A stretch of DNA of 29,652 nucleotides, taken from NCBI GenBank assembly GCA_900552315.1, contig URZM01000008.1:1-29652 (forward strand), given 5' to 3'. The DNA comes from an uncultured Bacteroidales bacterium. Lineage in GTDB: Bacteria; Bacteroidota; Bacteroidia; Bacteroidales; Muribaculaceae. The translations under genes were made by a program, and so were the position numbers. Numbering within the stretch: position 1 is the stretch's first letter; every line of letters starts with the position of its first letter. Shown in pieces: positions 14,405 through 25,378 of this stretch. Below the pieces are notes generated by a model. That model was not told where the DNA came from. It ran no database searches and saw only the letters and a program-made list of their open reading frames with translations.

Positions 14405-15279
14405 ACGTAAATCAACATGCCGAAAGCAACGATCCATCCCGCCACGCACACCTGCAGGAAGCGGTCGTGGAGCAGCACGCGCGTAGGTGAGCCGGTGTCC
14501 TCATCCACAAAGGCCAGCCACAGATAGCGCAGCAGGCCACCAAGCACGAACAGGGAGGTGAGACAGACATGTCGGCTGCCTATGCGGTGCATCACCTCAG
14601 GGCTCACAGTGTATAGCACATAGCACACCATAGTCACCGAAGCCACGAGGCACAGCGCCAGGTCCACGCACCGCATGCTGTAGCCCCGGAGGCTTTTCCT
14701 GCCGCACACCCCCGTGTCGCGGCATATCACCAAGTCGTCGCGCCGCTTGGCTATGGCCAAGAAGAGCGTCCCCATGAAAGTAAGCAGCACTATCCAGGGC
14801 GAGAGGCTGACACCGCACACGCACGCCCCGGCCATGAGGCGCAGCACGTATCCCAGCGCCACGGCAATCACATCTATTACAGCGAACCTCTTGAGCCACA
14901 GACAGTAAGCCACATTTAGCAACAGATAGACCAGCAAGGTGGCCTCCAGCCACTCCCACTGCCTGCACACCGCCGCCACCCCCATAGAAAAGAGGGTGAG
15001 GACGCACATAAGCGCGACAGCCCCCGACGGCGTGGCCACGCCGCGCGCAAGCGGACGCAGCCGCTTGCGCGGGTGCCTGCGGTCAGCCTCCACGTCGTGA
15101 AGGTCGTTCAAGCAGTAGATGGCGCTCGCAAGCGCGCAGAAAGCCACGAAGGCAAGAAGCGCCTGAAGGGCCAGGTCGCCGCACAGCATACGCCCCGAGA
15201 AAAACAGGGGCATAAGCACGAACAGGTTCTTGACCCATTGCTCCGGCCGCATAAGCCCTATGTAGGCGCTGACATTCAT
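14401..15279 (-). CDS. UbiA-family prenyltransferase, decaprenyl-phosphate phosphoribosyltransferase-like
   Basis: The 292-aa membrane enzyme begins MNVSAYIGLMRPEQWVKN. It has the first Asp-rich site as ND-x2-D-x3-D-R-x-H-P at residues 58-70, followed by RKRLRPLA. The second site appears as LAIAKRRDDLVI near residue 180, with some nine transmembrane helices in all. The RPxQWxKN start and the NDxxDxxxDRxHPxKxxRP block are those of the DPPR-synthase branch (mycobacterial Rv3806c type), which links phosphoribosyl diphosphate to a polyprenyl phosphate, rather than quinone or heme UbiA enzymes. Overlaps at both ends (ATGA at 15276-15279 and 14401-14404) couple it to the polytopic protein upstream and the HAD phosphatase downstream. 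Substrate chain length is unknown. Confidence 0.85.
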   Translation of the reverse strand: MNVSAYIGLMRPEQWVKNLFVLMPLFFSGRMLCGDLALQALLAFVAFCALASAIYCLNDLHDVEADRRHPRKRLRPLARGVATPSGAVALMCVLTLFSMGVAAVCRQWEWLEATLLVYLLLNVAYCLWLKRFAVIDVIAVALGYVLRLMAGACVCGVSLSPWIVLLTFMGTLFLAIAKRRDDLVICRDTGVCGRKSLRGYSMRCVDLALCLVASVTMVCYVLYTVSPEVMHRIGSRHVCLTSLFVLGGLLRYLWLAFVDEDTGSPTRVLLHDRFLQVCVAGWIVAFGMLIYV

Positions 15280-16571
15280 ATAAATCCGATATATTCCATT
15301 ATCTTGTCCGCAACATGCAGCGTGTTCTGCGCCAGGCTGTGGAAGAGAGTGCTATCCAGAAGCCCGCGCAGCGAGAAACCGTAAGGGCTGCCGAGCATGA
15401 AGAGAAGCACGAGCATAACAGCCTTTCCCGGTCTGACGCGCCGCTCCATCGCCACGTCGAGCCGTCGCGACCACCTTAGCAACCTTGATGGCAAAATCTT
15501 CTCAAGCATCTGCGGCGGGAGCAGCAGCCACGCCGCGAAAGAGGAGACCGTGGCATATTGGTAAACACGTATCATGTCGCAGCTCAGCCCGAAGAACATC
15601 GGGGCGAGGCACCCTGCCGAGAGCAGCAGCAGAGCCGACAGGTCTCGCTCATGCCCCGCGAGCGGACCCCTGACCGGAAACACTCTCAGGAAACCGCTCA
15701 TCAGCACAAACCACCCGGCAAGCACCAGCGGCTGGTAAAAAATGCCGACGTAAAACTCCGAGTCTCCCACATTGATGCCCAGGTGCGCCCTCATCGTGGT
15801 CAGCGTGTCCCAGCTCAAAGCGTTGATACTGTTAAGCACATCAGCCCTTACCTGACCTTCACCCAAGAGGGGGTCCCAGGAGCGCGCCACACTCTGAGCG
15901 ACGCCCGCGTCTCCTTTGTATAGGCACATCAGAGCGAAGCTGCCCAGTATGAGAAGGGCGCAGAGCCCTCGCAGAACCACATTGCCCTTGCCGCGCCACA
16001 ATGCCAGCAACAGCAGCGGACAGCCGTAGAATATGAAAGCCTCGTGGACGAACACGCCCAGAACGGCAAGCATAGTTGCCCCGAGGACGCGCCAACCCTT
16101 CTCCGTTCCTCCGCGCAACAGAGTGAAAATGCCGATGATGAGAAGGTAACTGAGGTAGTCCTTTCGGATGATGTCATTGGTATGACCCAGGAAGAAGGGC
16201 GAGAACAACAACCACCAGCAGCATCCTTCCCTGCGGAATTCCCTGAAGAAGAACAATACCACACCGAGCCAGCACACCACGCACACGGCTGCTATAACTC
16301 CGGGGGGCCACAGACCGGTCACCCTGCAAAAGGCGTGCAGCAGCTCCCCGGCGAGTCCACGCCTCACGAAGCCACCTTCGTAGTCTATAAGCCACTCCGT
16401 GAACTGGAAACTGTTAAGGTCATAGTATTTCGTGGCACAGATATATGTGTTTCCCAGCTGGTAAAGCCCGTACAGCACCAGCAACGAGGCTATGAGGGCG
16501 TTGAGCCACTCCGGCTCGCAATACCGGCGCGGCCACCTGGGGGTTCCTGTCTGCATGGATTCGCGGGTCAT
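15276..16571 (-). CDS. Polytopic membrane protein, putative GT-C-like glycosyltransferase
   Basis: The 431-aa product has at least ten hydrophobic helices. After the first helix (LNALIASLLVLYGLYQLG) comes an external loop with acidic residues and a strongly conserved-looking block, EWLIDYEGGFVRRGLAGELL (residues ~59-78). A second polar block is GHTNDIIRKDYLSYLL. Many unassigned membrane proteins of bacterial glycan loci share an EGGFVRRGL-type motif, and acidic residues in the first loop are a feature of GT-C enzymes, so a polyprenyl-phosphate-dependent sugar transferase is a reasonable guess, not a demonstrated fold. The frame is open to 16793 but the extension reads through a 9-bp repeat array. 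I prefer the ATG at 16571; another lies at 16556. The stop overlaps the UbiA-type start. Confidence 0.7.
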   Translation of the reverse strand: MTRESMQTGTPRWPRRYCEPEWLNALIASLLVLYGLYQLGNTYICATKYYDLNSFQFTEWLIDYEGGFVRRGLAGELLHAFCRVTGLWPPGVIAAVCVVCWLGVVLFFFREFRREGCCWWLLFSPFFLGHTNDIIRKDYLSYLLIIGIFTLLRGGTEKGWRVLGATMLAVLGVFVHEAFIFYGCPLLLLALWRGKGNVVLRGLCALLILGSFALMCLYKGDAGVAQSVARSWDPLLGEGQVRADVLNSINALSWDTLTTMRAHLGINVGDSEFYVGIFYQPLVLAGWFVLMSGFLRVFPVRGPLAGHERDLSALLLLSAGCLAPMFFGLSCDMIRVYQYATVSSFAAWLLLPPQMLEKILPSRLLRWSRRLDVAMERRVRPGKAVMLVLLFMLGSPYGFSLRGLLDSTLFHSLAQNTLHVADKIMEYIGFI

Positions 16572-16590
16572 TGGGTTATTGATGAGACGG

Positions 16591-16635
16591 GTCAGACATG
16601 TCGGACGGATCGGACGGGTCGGACTTGTGGGACTT
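16591..16635 (-). repeat. 9-bp tandem repeat array, copy C (5 units)
   Basis: Five 9-bp units on the plus strand: GTCAGACAT, GTCGGACGG, ATCGGACGG, GTCGGACTT and GTGGGACTT. The array lies between the secA stop and the start of the polytopic membrane protein, 20 bases upstream of that start. It belongs to the same family as 6774-6836 and 8717-8761, but with more degenerate units. Confidence 0.85.
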
Positions 16636-16731
16636 CGCCCCCCGCCCCGATACACACGACACCGGGCAGGCATGCCTCCCGCCTCGGGTCTGGCTGCTGT
16701 CCGGTGTCGGTATGTTGTGTCTATGTGGGGG

Positions 16732-20238
<3,507 letters not shown>

Positions 20239-20323
20239 AAAATATGAAAGTAAATATACGTATATCAGCGCATTGCAGTCCCCGAGAACGTCAAGACCCG
20301 GAGACCGATACGCATTTATCCCG

Positions 20324-20355
20324 CAAAGTTACGAAAAATCCGCGTCATATCCCAA
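20324..20355 (-). promoter_or_regulatory. Promoter of secA
   Basis: On the minus strand TTGG (20355-20352), 20 bases, TAACTTTG (20331-20324). The predicted start near 20318 gives a leader of about 80 nt before the secA ATG at 20238. Confidence 0.7.
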
Positions 20356-20447
20356 TTCCCGACCCCCGAAAAATCCCCGCCACGCTCCTTTTCACCCTTT
20401 TTAACCTCCCCCGCAACGCCGCCTGGCCGTCCCGGCCGTCCCTTGAT

Positions 20448-20478
20448 TTTGCCACCTCCTTTTTTTCACCTATCTTTG
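20448..20478 (+). promoter_or_regulatory. Promoter of the restriction-modification operon
   Basis: TTTG (20448-20451), exactly 19 bases, TATCTTTG (20471-20478): a perfect Bacteroidetes promoter. It lies 22 bases before the methyltransferase ATG. It is divergent from the secA promoter about 95 bases away, so the island carries a promoter fitted to this host. Confidence 0.8.
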
Positions 20479-20499
20479 TGACCGATATATCCGTGCCAC

Positions 20500-21537
20500 A
20501 TGATTCCCTTAGAAGACAATAACAGACACCGCTTCATTTTAGGCGACTGCCTCTCCGTACTGAAAAAAATGGACAGCGAGTCCGTTGACTGCATCGTCAC
20601 CTCACCGCCCTACTGGGGCATGCGGATTTACGACAACCAGCACGCCGACCATGCCATTGGCAACGAGCCTCATTTCGAGCAGTATGTAGAGGCTTTGACA
20701 TCAGTATTCACGGAGGCGAGAAGGGTCTTGAAGGCCGACGGCTCGCTGTGGCTCAACCTGGGAGACAAATACCTGGACAAGCGTCTCCTCGGCATGCCGT
20801 GGAGAGTCGCCATAGCCCTCATGGACTCGGGATGGATAATGCGTAATGATGTGATCTGGCACCAGCTCAAGGGCACACAAAGCTGCAAAGACCGGCTGCG
20901 AGACTCGTACGAGCATTTCTTCCATTTCGTCCGCTCCAAGAAATATTACTACGATGCCGATGCCATACGCATCAAGCCTTCGAAAATGCCCGTCGTATCA
21001 GGAGAGTCCACAACCTCTTCCACAGGCGTTTCAGGGAAAAAATATCGCAAGCTGATCAGAGAAAGCACCGAACTCACTGAGCAGGAGAAAATAAATGCCG
21101 AGAAGGCCCTTGACCAAGTATTGTCTGAAATACGGCTTGGCATCGTCAACGATTTCAGGATGACCATAAGAGGCGCGCAAAGAGCCTGGCATAGCGACAA
21201 CACAAAAATCAGCGGCAGAGCCAAAGAACTGGTCAATAAGGGGTTCTACATAATGCGCATATCCTCCAAAGGTCATCTTCCCTCCGATGTGTGGAACATA
21301 GTGACCGAAGACACCTGGAGAACCGACTCGCACTGCGCCGTGTACCCCGAAGAGCTGCTGCGCATCCCCATTCTGGCCACATGCCCCGAGGGAGGCATTG
21401 TGCTGGATCCGTTCAGCGGCACAGGCACAACCGTGTCCGCAGCCTTGAAACTCGGCAGGCGGGGCATAGGCATAGAGCTGAGCCCGGAGTATATTGATAT
21501 TTCACGACATAGAATCCAACCCACCCTACCGTTATGA
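20500..21537 (+). CDS. Site-specific DNA methyltransferase (SPPYW type, probably N4-cytosine)
   Basis: The 345-aa enzyme has the catalytic motif IV TSPPYW at residues 34-39 near the N-terminus and the AdoMet-binding motif I DPFSGTGTT at 303-311 near the C-terminus, the beta-class order. The SPPY form (rather than DPPY) is typical of N4-cytosine enzymes, though some N6-adenine enzymes share it. A variable region of about residues 155-265, carrying GKKYRKLIRESTELTEQEK, is the likely target-recognition domain. Other motifs visible are GSLWLNLGDKY, MRNDVIWHQLKG and YEHFFHFVRSKKYYYDADAI. Its last four bases overlap the start of the endonuclease gene (ATGA), giving a methylase-first order that protects the host before cutting. 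Base composition is visibly less GC-rich than the neighbours, suggesting acquisition. Confidence 0.92.
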   Translation: MIPLEDNNRHRFILGDCLSVLKKMDSESVDCIVTSPPYWGMRIYDNQHADHAIGNEPHFEQYVEALTSVFTEARRVLKADGSLWLNLGDKYLDKRLLGMPWRVAIALMDSGWIMRNDVIWHQLKGTQSCKDRLRDSYEHFFHFVRSKKYYYDADAIRIKPSKMPVVSGESTTSSTGVSGKKYRKLIRESTELTEQEKINAEKALDQVLSEIRLGIVNDFRMTIRGAQRAWHSDNTKISGRAKELVNKGFYIMRISSKGHLPSDVWNIVTEDTWRTDSHCAVYPEELLRIPILATCPEGGIVLDPFSGTGTTVSAALKLGRRGIGIELSPEYIDISRHRIQPTLPL

Positions 21538-22421
21538 AGCAAATTGGGAGATACCCGATAGAGGTCTTCGGTCATGATTTCGAGGATCAGTCAGAGTCCG
21601 CAAGGCTCGATTACAGACAACAGTATTGCAGGTTCATCAAGGGCACCTGCCTGAAACCCAGAAAGAGCGAGCCTCAGATCAAAGTCGGAATTTGTTCTCT
21701 CGGATCCACTGTCAACAGGTGCACCGACATCCATCCGGTAATAATATGTCCTCATCGCTTCAAGGAAGAGACCATGTTCGAGTCTATAAGGCAAAAGTAC
21801 CTGGCCGGTTGGATGAACGTGAAATGGATTAAAGAGGTCAACATCGGGGTAGGGGGCAATATCGATTACGTTGCGGTGGAGGTTGACAGCAATGATATCA
21901 TCCAAGATTTTCTGTGCGTGGAGATACAGGCCGCTGGGACCACAGGCTCACCTTACCCATACGTCCAGGAACTGCTCCTTGACGGGCGCTACTCCGGCAG
22001 AAGGCACTCATACGGCATAAACTGGGCCAACGAGTTCTCGAAGACTATGATGCAGCAGGCATACAAGAAGGGCAAAATAGCGGAATACTGGAAACGTAAA
22101 ATCGTATTCGTAATGCAGGACCTGGCCATGGAGTACATCACTGCCATGTCCGACTGCTCCGGACTCGTGGACTCCCGGCCGGACTTGCCGGTCGACTTCT
22201 GCTCCTTCTCCCTTGGATGGAACGGGGACAAATGGGAGCTGAGGTTCAATTCCATCAAGAGCACCGACATCGAGGGGCTGATTAGAATTATCGGGGGAGC
22301 CAAGATTGAGGCATACCCCACCGAGCAGGAATTTATCCTCAACATCACGAAAAAGGGTCTGGCGGACGGAATCTTCACTATGAACCAGCGTCTGAGGAGG
22401 GCTATGAACAATACGTTCTGA
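21534..22421 (+). CDS. NotI-family type II restriction endonuclease
   Basis: The 295-aa protein resembles NotI in the order of its key features. It starts near IEVFGHDF. An N-terminal cysteine cluster (Cys32, Cys39, Cys54 and Cys72 in YCRFIKGTC, GICSLGS and IICPHRF) matches the cysteine-ligated iron fold of NotI. The PD-(D/E)xK-type core appears as GGNIDYVAVEV (Asp111) followed by CVEIQ (Glu130 and Gln132), the E-x-Q pair of NotI in place of E-x-K. The region NEFSKTMMQQAYKKGKIAEYWKRKI corresponds to the helix that follows in NotI (from memory). It is shorter than NotI (383 aa), mainly at the C-terminus. The recognition sequence cannot be read from the protein and need not be GCGGCCGC. Coupled translation with the methyltransferase makes a complete type II system. 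Confidence 0.85.
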   Translation: MKQIGRYPIEVFGHDFEDQSESARLDYRQQYCRFIKGTCLKPRKSEPQIKVGICSLGSTVNRCTDIHPVIICPHRFKEETMFESIRQKYLAGWMNVKWIKEVNIGVGGNIDYVAVEVDSNDIIQDFLCVEIQAAGTTGSPYPYVQELLLDGRYSGRRHSYGINWANEFSKTMMQQAYKKGKIAEYWKRKIVFVMQDLAMEYITAMSDCSGLVDSRPDLPVDFCSFSLGWNGDKWELRFNSIKSTDIEGLIRIIGGAKIEAYPTEQEFILNITKKGLADGIFTMNQRLRRAMNNTF

Positions 22422-22474
22422 CAATACCCCTCGTCTGCTCCCTAACGAATGGGACACCCCTGGAGATAAGAGGG

Positions 22475-25252
22475 TCAGTGGGCCTCGAGCCAGTTGGCGC
22501 CGACGCCCATGGAGGCGGAAAGGCTCACCCGGCCTTGGTAGGCGGCTTCCATCTGGCGTATCACCAGCTCCTGCATCACGGGCAGCTCCTCGGGCACTAC
22601 GCTGAAGTTCAACTCGTCGTGCACCTGCATGGTCATGACGCTCTTCAGGCCGCGCTCTCTCATCTCGGCGTGGATGCGCACCATGGCTATCTTGATGATG
22701 TCGGCGGCAGAGCCCTGGATGGGGGCGTTGATGGCGTTGCGCTCGGCGTATCCGCGCACCACCGGGTTGCGGCTGTTGATGTCCGCCAGTTGTCGGCGGC
22801 GCCCGTGGATGGTGGTCACATAGCCCTGCCCACGGGCTGTCTCCATGCTTCGGTCCATGTAGTCGCGTATGGTGGGGAAAGTGGTGAAATAGCCGTCTAT
22901 CAGCTCCTTGGCTTCGGCACGGGGTATGTTCAGGCGGTTGGCCAGCCCGAAGGCGGAGATGCCGTAGAGTATGCCGAAATTGGCTGTCTTGGCCTTGCGG
23001 CGCTGGTCGGGGGTGACGCTCTCCAGAGGCTCATGGTATATCCTGGAGGCGGTGATGGCGTGTATGTCCTTGTCATGTGCGAAGGCGTCGAGCATCACCT
23101 CGTCGTCTGCGAAATCGGCCACCAGGCGCAGCTCGATCTGGCTGTAGTCCGCCGAGAGGAAGAGCTGTCCCGGCTCGGGGATGAACGCCTTGCGTATGTC
23201 GCGCCCCATCTCGTCGCGCACAGGTATGTTCTGCAGGTTGGGGTCGGAGGAGGATATGCGGCCCGTGGCGGTGACGGTCTGGTTGTAGGTGGTGTGTATC
23301 TTGCCTGTGGCGGGGTTTATGCAGCCGGGCAGAGCCGTGAGGTATGTGTTCAGCAGCTTCTTTATCTGTCGGTATTCCAGTATCTTGGTCACTATGGGGT
23401 GGGAGGGCGCGAGCTTCTCCAGCACCTCCTCCGAGGTGGAGTATTGGCCGGTCTTGGTCTTCTTGGCCTTGGGGTCCAGCCCCAGGCGGTCGAACAGCAC
23501 CTCGCCCACCTTGGCGGGAGAGCCGACATTGAACTCCACCCCTGCCAGGGTGTATATCTCGCTTTCAAGCCCTTCGAGCCGCTGCCCCATCTGCGCGGCC
23601 GCCTGATCCAGGGCTTGCACGTCTATCCTGACCCCGGCGCGTTCCATGTCGGCCAACACCAGTGCGAGGGGGAACTCTATGTCGGTCAGCAAAGCCTGCA
23701 TCCCCTCCATCTCCACCTGCGCCTTCAAGGGATGGTACAGCACAAGCAGGGCCGAGGCCTGCGAGCCGCACCAGCCGTAAAGAGCCTCAGGCTCGAGCTG
23801 CGAGAACCGCAGACGCTTCGCGCCCTTCCCCGCCACCTCGTCCAGGTCAGGCACTTGCCTGCCGAGATAGTGCATGGCGAGCAACTCGATGTTATGACGC
23901 ATCTCAGGCTCCAACACATAATGCGCCAGGGCTATGTCGTAGTATGCGGCGGGCTGGAAAGGGGTGTCGGGCAGGAGGTTGCGCAATATCACGTAGTCCC
24001 GCTTCACGTCGGCGGTCACGGTCAGGACCTGCGGATCGGCCAGCAGGGCAGCCATGAGAGCAGCCGTGCCGGGCGTGGAGGCCGACAGATAAAACGCGGT
24101 GCCGGGAGCCGCAGACACGGCCCAGCCCAAGGGACGCGCCGCCATGTCGGATTCGCCGTCGGCCACAGTGAACAAGGCGTATCGCCCTGCCCCACGTATC
24201 TCTCTTTCGAGTCCCTGCAGGTCGGTTGTCGGCAAAGCGCCCACCTTCGCAAGACCTGCCTGCACCGATTTCCGCGCCTCCGGAGCATCGTCGATGTCGA
24301 ACAAGGAGCGCTGTACCGCCCCGCCTGCCGGAGTAGCATGCGCAGGCACCGGGGAAGCAGCCCCCTCTATGCGCTCCATGACCCTGCGCTCGAGGGTGCG
24401 GAACTCCAGCTCACGGAAGAGACGTCGAAGCTCCGTCACATCCTCGCTCCGGCGCACCAGGTCCTCCGGTTCCACATCCAGAGGCACGTCGGTGCGTATG
24501 GTGGCCAAGAACTTGGAGAACACTATCTGCTCGGTGTTCTCCTCCACCTTCTTGCGCAGTGCGCCCTTGAGAGACTCAGTGGAGGCTATCAGGTTCTCCA
24601 CACTGCCGAACTGCGCCACGAGCTTGGAGGCGGTCTTCTCACCCACGCCGGGACAGCCGGGTATGTTGTCCACCTTGTCGCCCATCAGCGCGAGGATGTC
24701 TATCACCTGACGCGGCTCGCTTATGCCGTAGCGCTCACATACCTGCTCAGGACCGCGCACCTCGAACTCGCCCCCCCTGTACGCAGGCTTGTACTGGAAC
24801 ACGTCAGGGGACACGAGCTGCCCGAAATCCTTGTCGGGAGTCATCATGTATGTCTCAAAACCCTGTGCCCCTGCCTTGAGAGCCATTGTGCCGATCACGT
24901 CGTCGGCCTCGAAACCGGAGACCTCGAGTATGGGTATGCGGTAGGCGCGTATTATGTCCTTAATTATGGGTATGGAGAGCTTGATGTCCTCCGGGGTGGC
25001 CTCGCGCTCCCCCTTGTAGGCTTCGTACGCCTCGTGGCGGAAGGTGGGACCCTGCGGGTCGAAGCATACGGCCATGTGGGTGGGGCGCTCCTTGCGCAGC
25101 AACTCCTCGAGAGTGCCCACGAAGCCGAACACCGCCGAGGTGTTCAGTCCGGTGCTGGTGGTGCGGGGCATCTTTATAAGGGCATAATATGCCCTGAATA
25201 TCAACGCGTATGCGTCAAGCAGGAAAAGGCGGGGCTTGGTGTTCTGGTCCAT
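22475..25252 (-). CDS. polA: DNA polymerase I
   Basis: The 925-aa protein has an N-terminal 5'-3' nuclease domain (residues ~1-290; RLFLLDAYALIFRAYYAL, SGFEADDVIGT, TPDKDFGQLV, MGDKVDNIPGCPGVGEKTA). A 3'-5'-exonuclease-like domain spans ~345-510. The polymerase domain follows: motif A DYSQIELR at 702-709, motif B RRKAKTANFGILYG near 751-764 and motif C VHDE at 877-880. All polymerase residues look intact. The proofreading domain does not: no D-x-E is present at the exo I position (VADGESD), and the exo III Y-x3-D is replaced by YGWCGSQ, so only 5' nuclease and polymerase activities are expected. The ATG at 25252 (MDQNTKPRLFLLD) is preferred to the longer frame to 25309, which would include most of the leader. 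Confidence 0.96.
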   Translation of the reverse strand: MDQNTKPRLFLLDAYALIFRAYYALIKMPRTTSTGLNTSAVFGFVGTLEELLRKERPTHMAVCFDPQGPTFRHEAYEAYKGEREATPEDIKLSIPIIKDIIRAYRIPILEVSGFEADDVIGTMALKAGAQGFETYMMTPDKDFGQLVSPDVFQYKPAYRGGEFEVRGPEQVCERYGISEPRQVIDILALMGDKVDNIPGCPGVGEKTASKLVAQFGSVENLIASTESLKGALRKKVEENTEQIVFSKFLATIRTDVPLDVEPEDLVRRSEDVTELRRLFRELEFRTLERRVMERIEGAASPVPAHATPAGGAVQRSLFDIDDAPEARKSVQAGLAKVGALPTTDLQGLEREIRGAGRYALFTVADGESDMAARPLGWAVSAAPGTAFYLSASTPGTAALMAALLADPQVLTVTADVKRDYVILRNLLPDTPFQPAAYYDIALAHYVLEPEMRHNIELLAMHYLGRQVPDLDEVAGKGAKRLRFSQLEPEALYGWCGSQASALLVLYHPLKAQVEMEGMQALLTDIEFPLALVLADMERAGVRIDVQALDQAAAQMGQRLEGLESEIYTLAGVEFNVGSPAKVGEVLFDRLGLDPKAKKTKTGQYSTSEEVLEKLAPSHPIVTKILEYRQIKKLLNTYLTALPGCINPATGKIHTTYNQTVTATGRISSSDPNLQNIPVRDEMGRDIRKAFIPEPGQLFLSADYSQIELRLVADFADDEVMLDAFAHDKDIHAITASRIYHEPLESVTPDQRRKAKTANFGILYGISAFGLANRLNIPRAEAKELIDGYFTTFPTIRDYMDRSMETARGQGYVTTIHGRRRQLADINSRNPVVRGYAERNAINAPIQGSAADIIKIAMVRIHAEMRERGLKSVMTMQVHDELNFSVVPEELPVMQELVIRQMEAAYQGRVSLSASMGVGANWLEAH

Positions 25253-25306
25253 GAGTGAGATTTCTTTGCACGGGAGCTGTACGCGCACCCGGCTTGCTTC
25301 AGGTGC

Positions 25307-25337
25307 CAAAATTACTTATTTAATTCCGAAAGCCAAA
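25307..25337 (-). promoter_or_regulatory. Promoter of polA
   Basis: On the minus strand TTTG (25337-25334), exactly 19 bases, TAATTTTG (25314-25307): a perfect consensus match. The leader before the ATG at 25252 is about 50 nt. Confidence 0.8.
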
Positions 25338-25346
25338 AAAATTTAT

Positions 25347-25354
25347 TACCTTTG
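25347..25354 (+). promoter_or_regulatory. -7 promoter element of the polyprenyl synthase operon
   Basis: TACCTTTG (25347-25354) on the plus strand lies 24 bases before the ATG at 25379. Its expected -33 region (about 25324-25327) falls inside the polA promoter spacer and is not a clear TTTG. Confidence 0.6.
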
Positions 25355-25378
25355 CGCTGATTTTTGCGTAACACGACC

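Noticed and set aside
20239..22474. A larger mobile element carrying the R-M genes
   Set aside because: No integrase, transposase, inverted ends or target duplication could be seen around the pair; only the gene pair itself looks inserted.
22478..25258. A 926-codon open frame antisense to polA
   Set aside because: Same reason: it mirrors polA almost exactly, has no recognisable motif and lacks any promoter or ribosome site.
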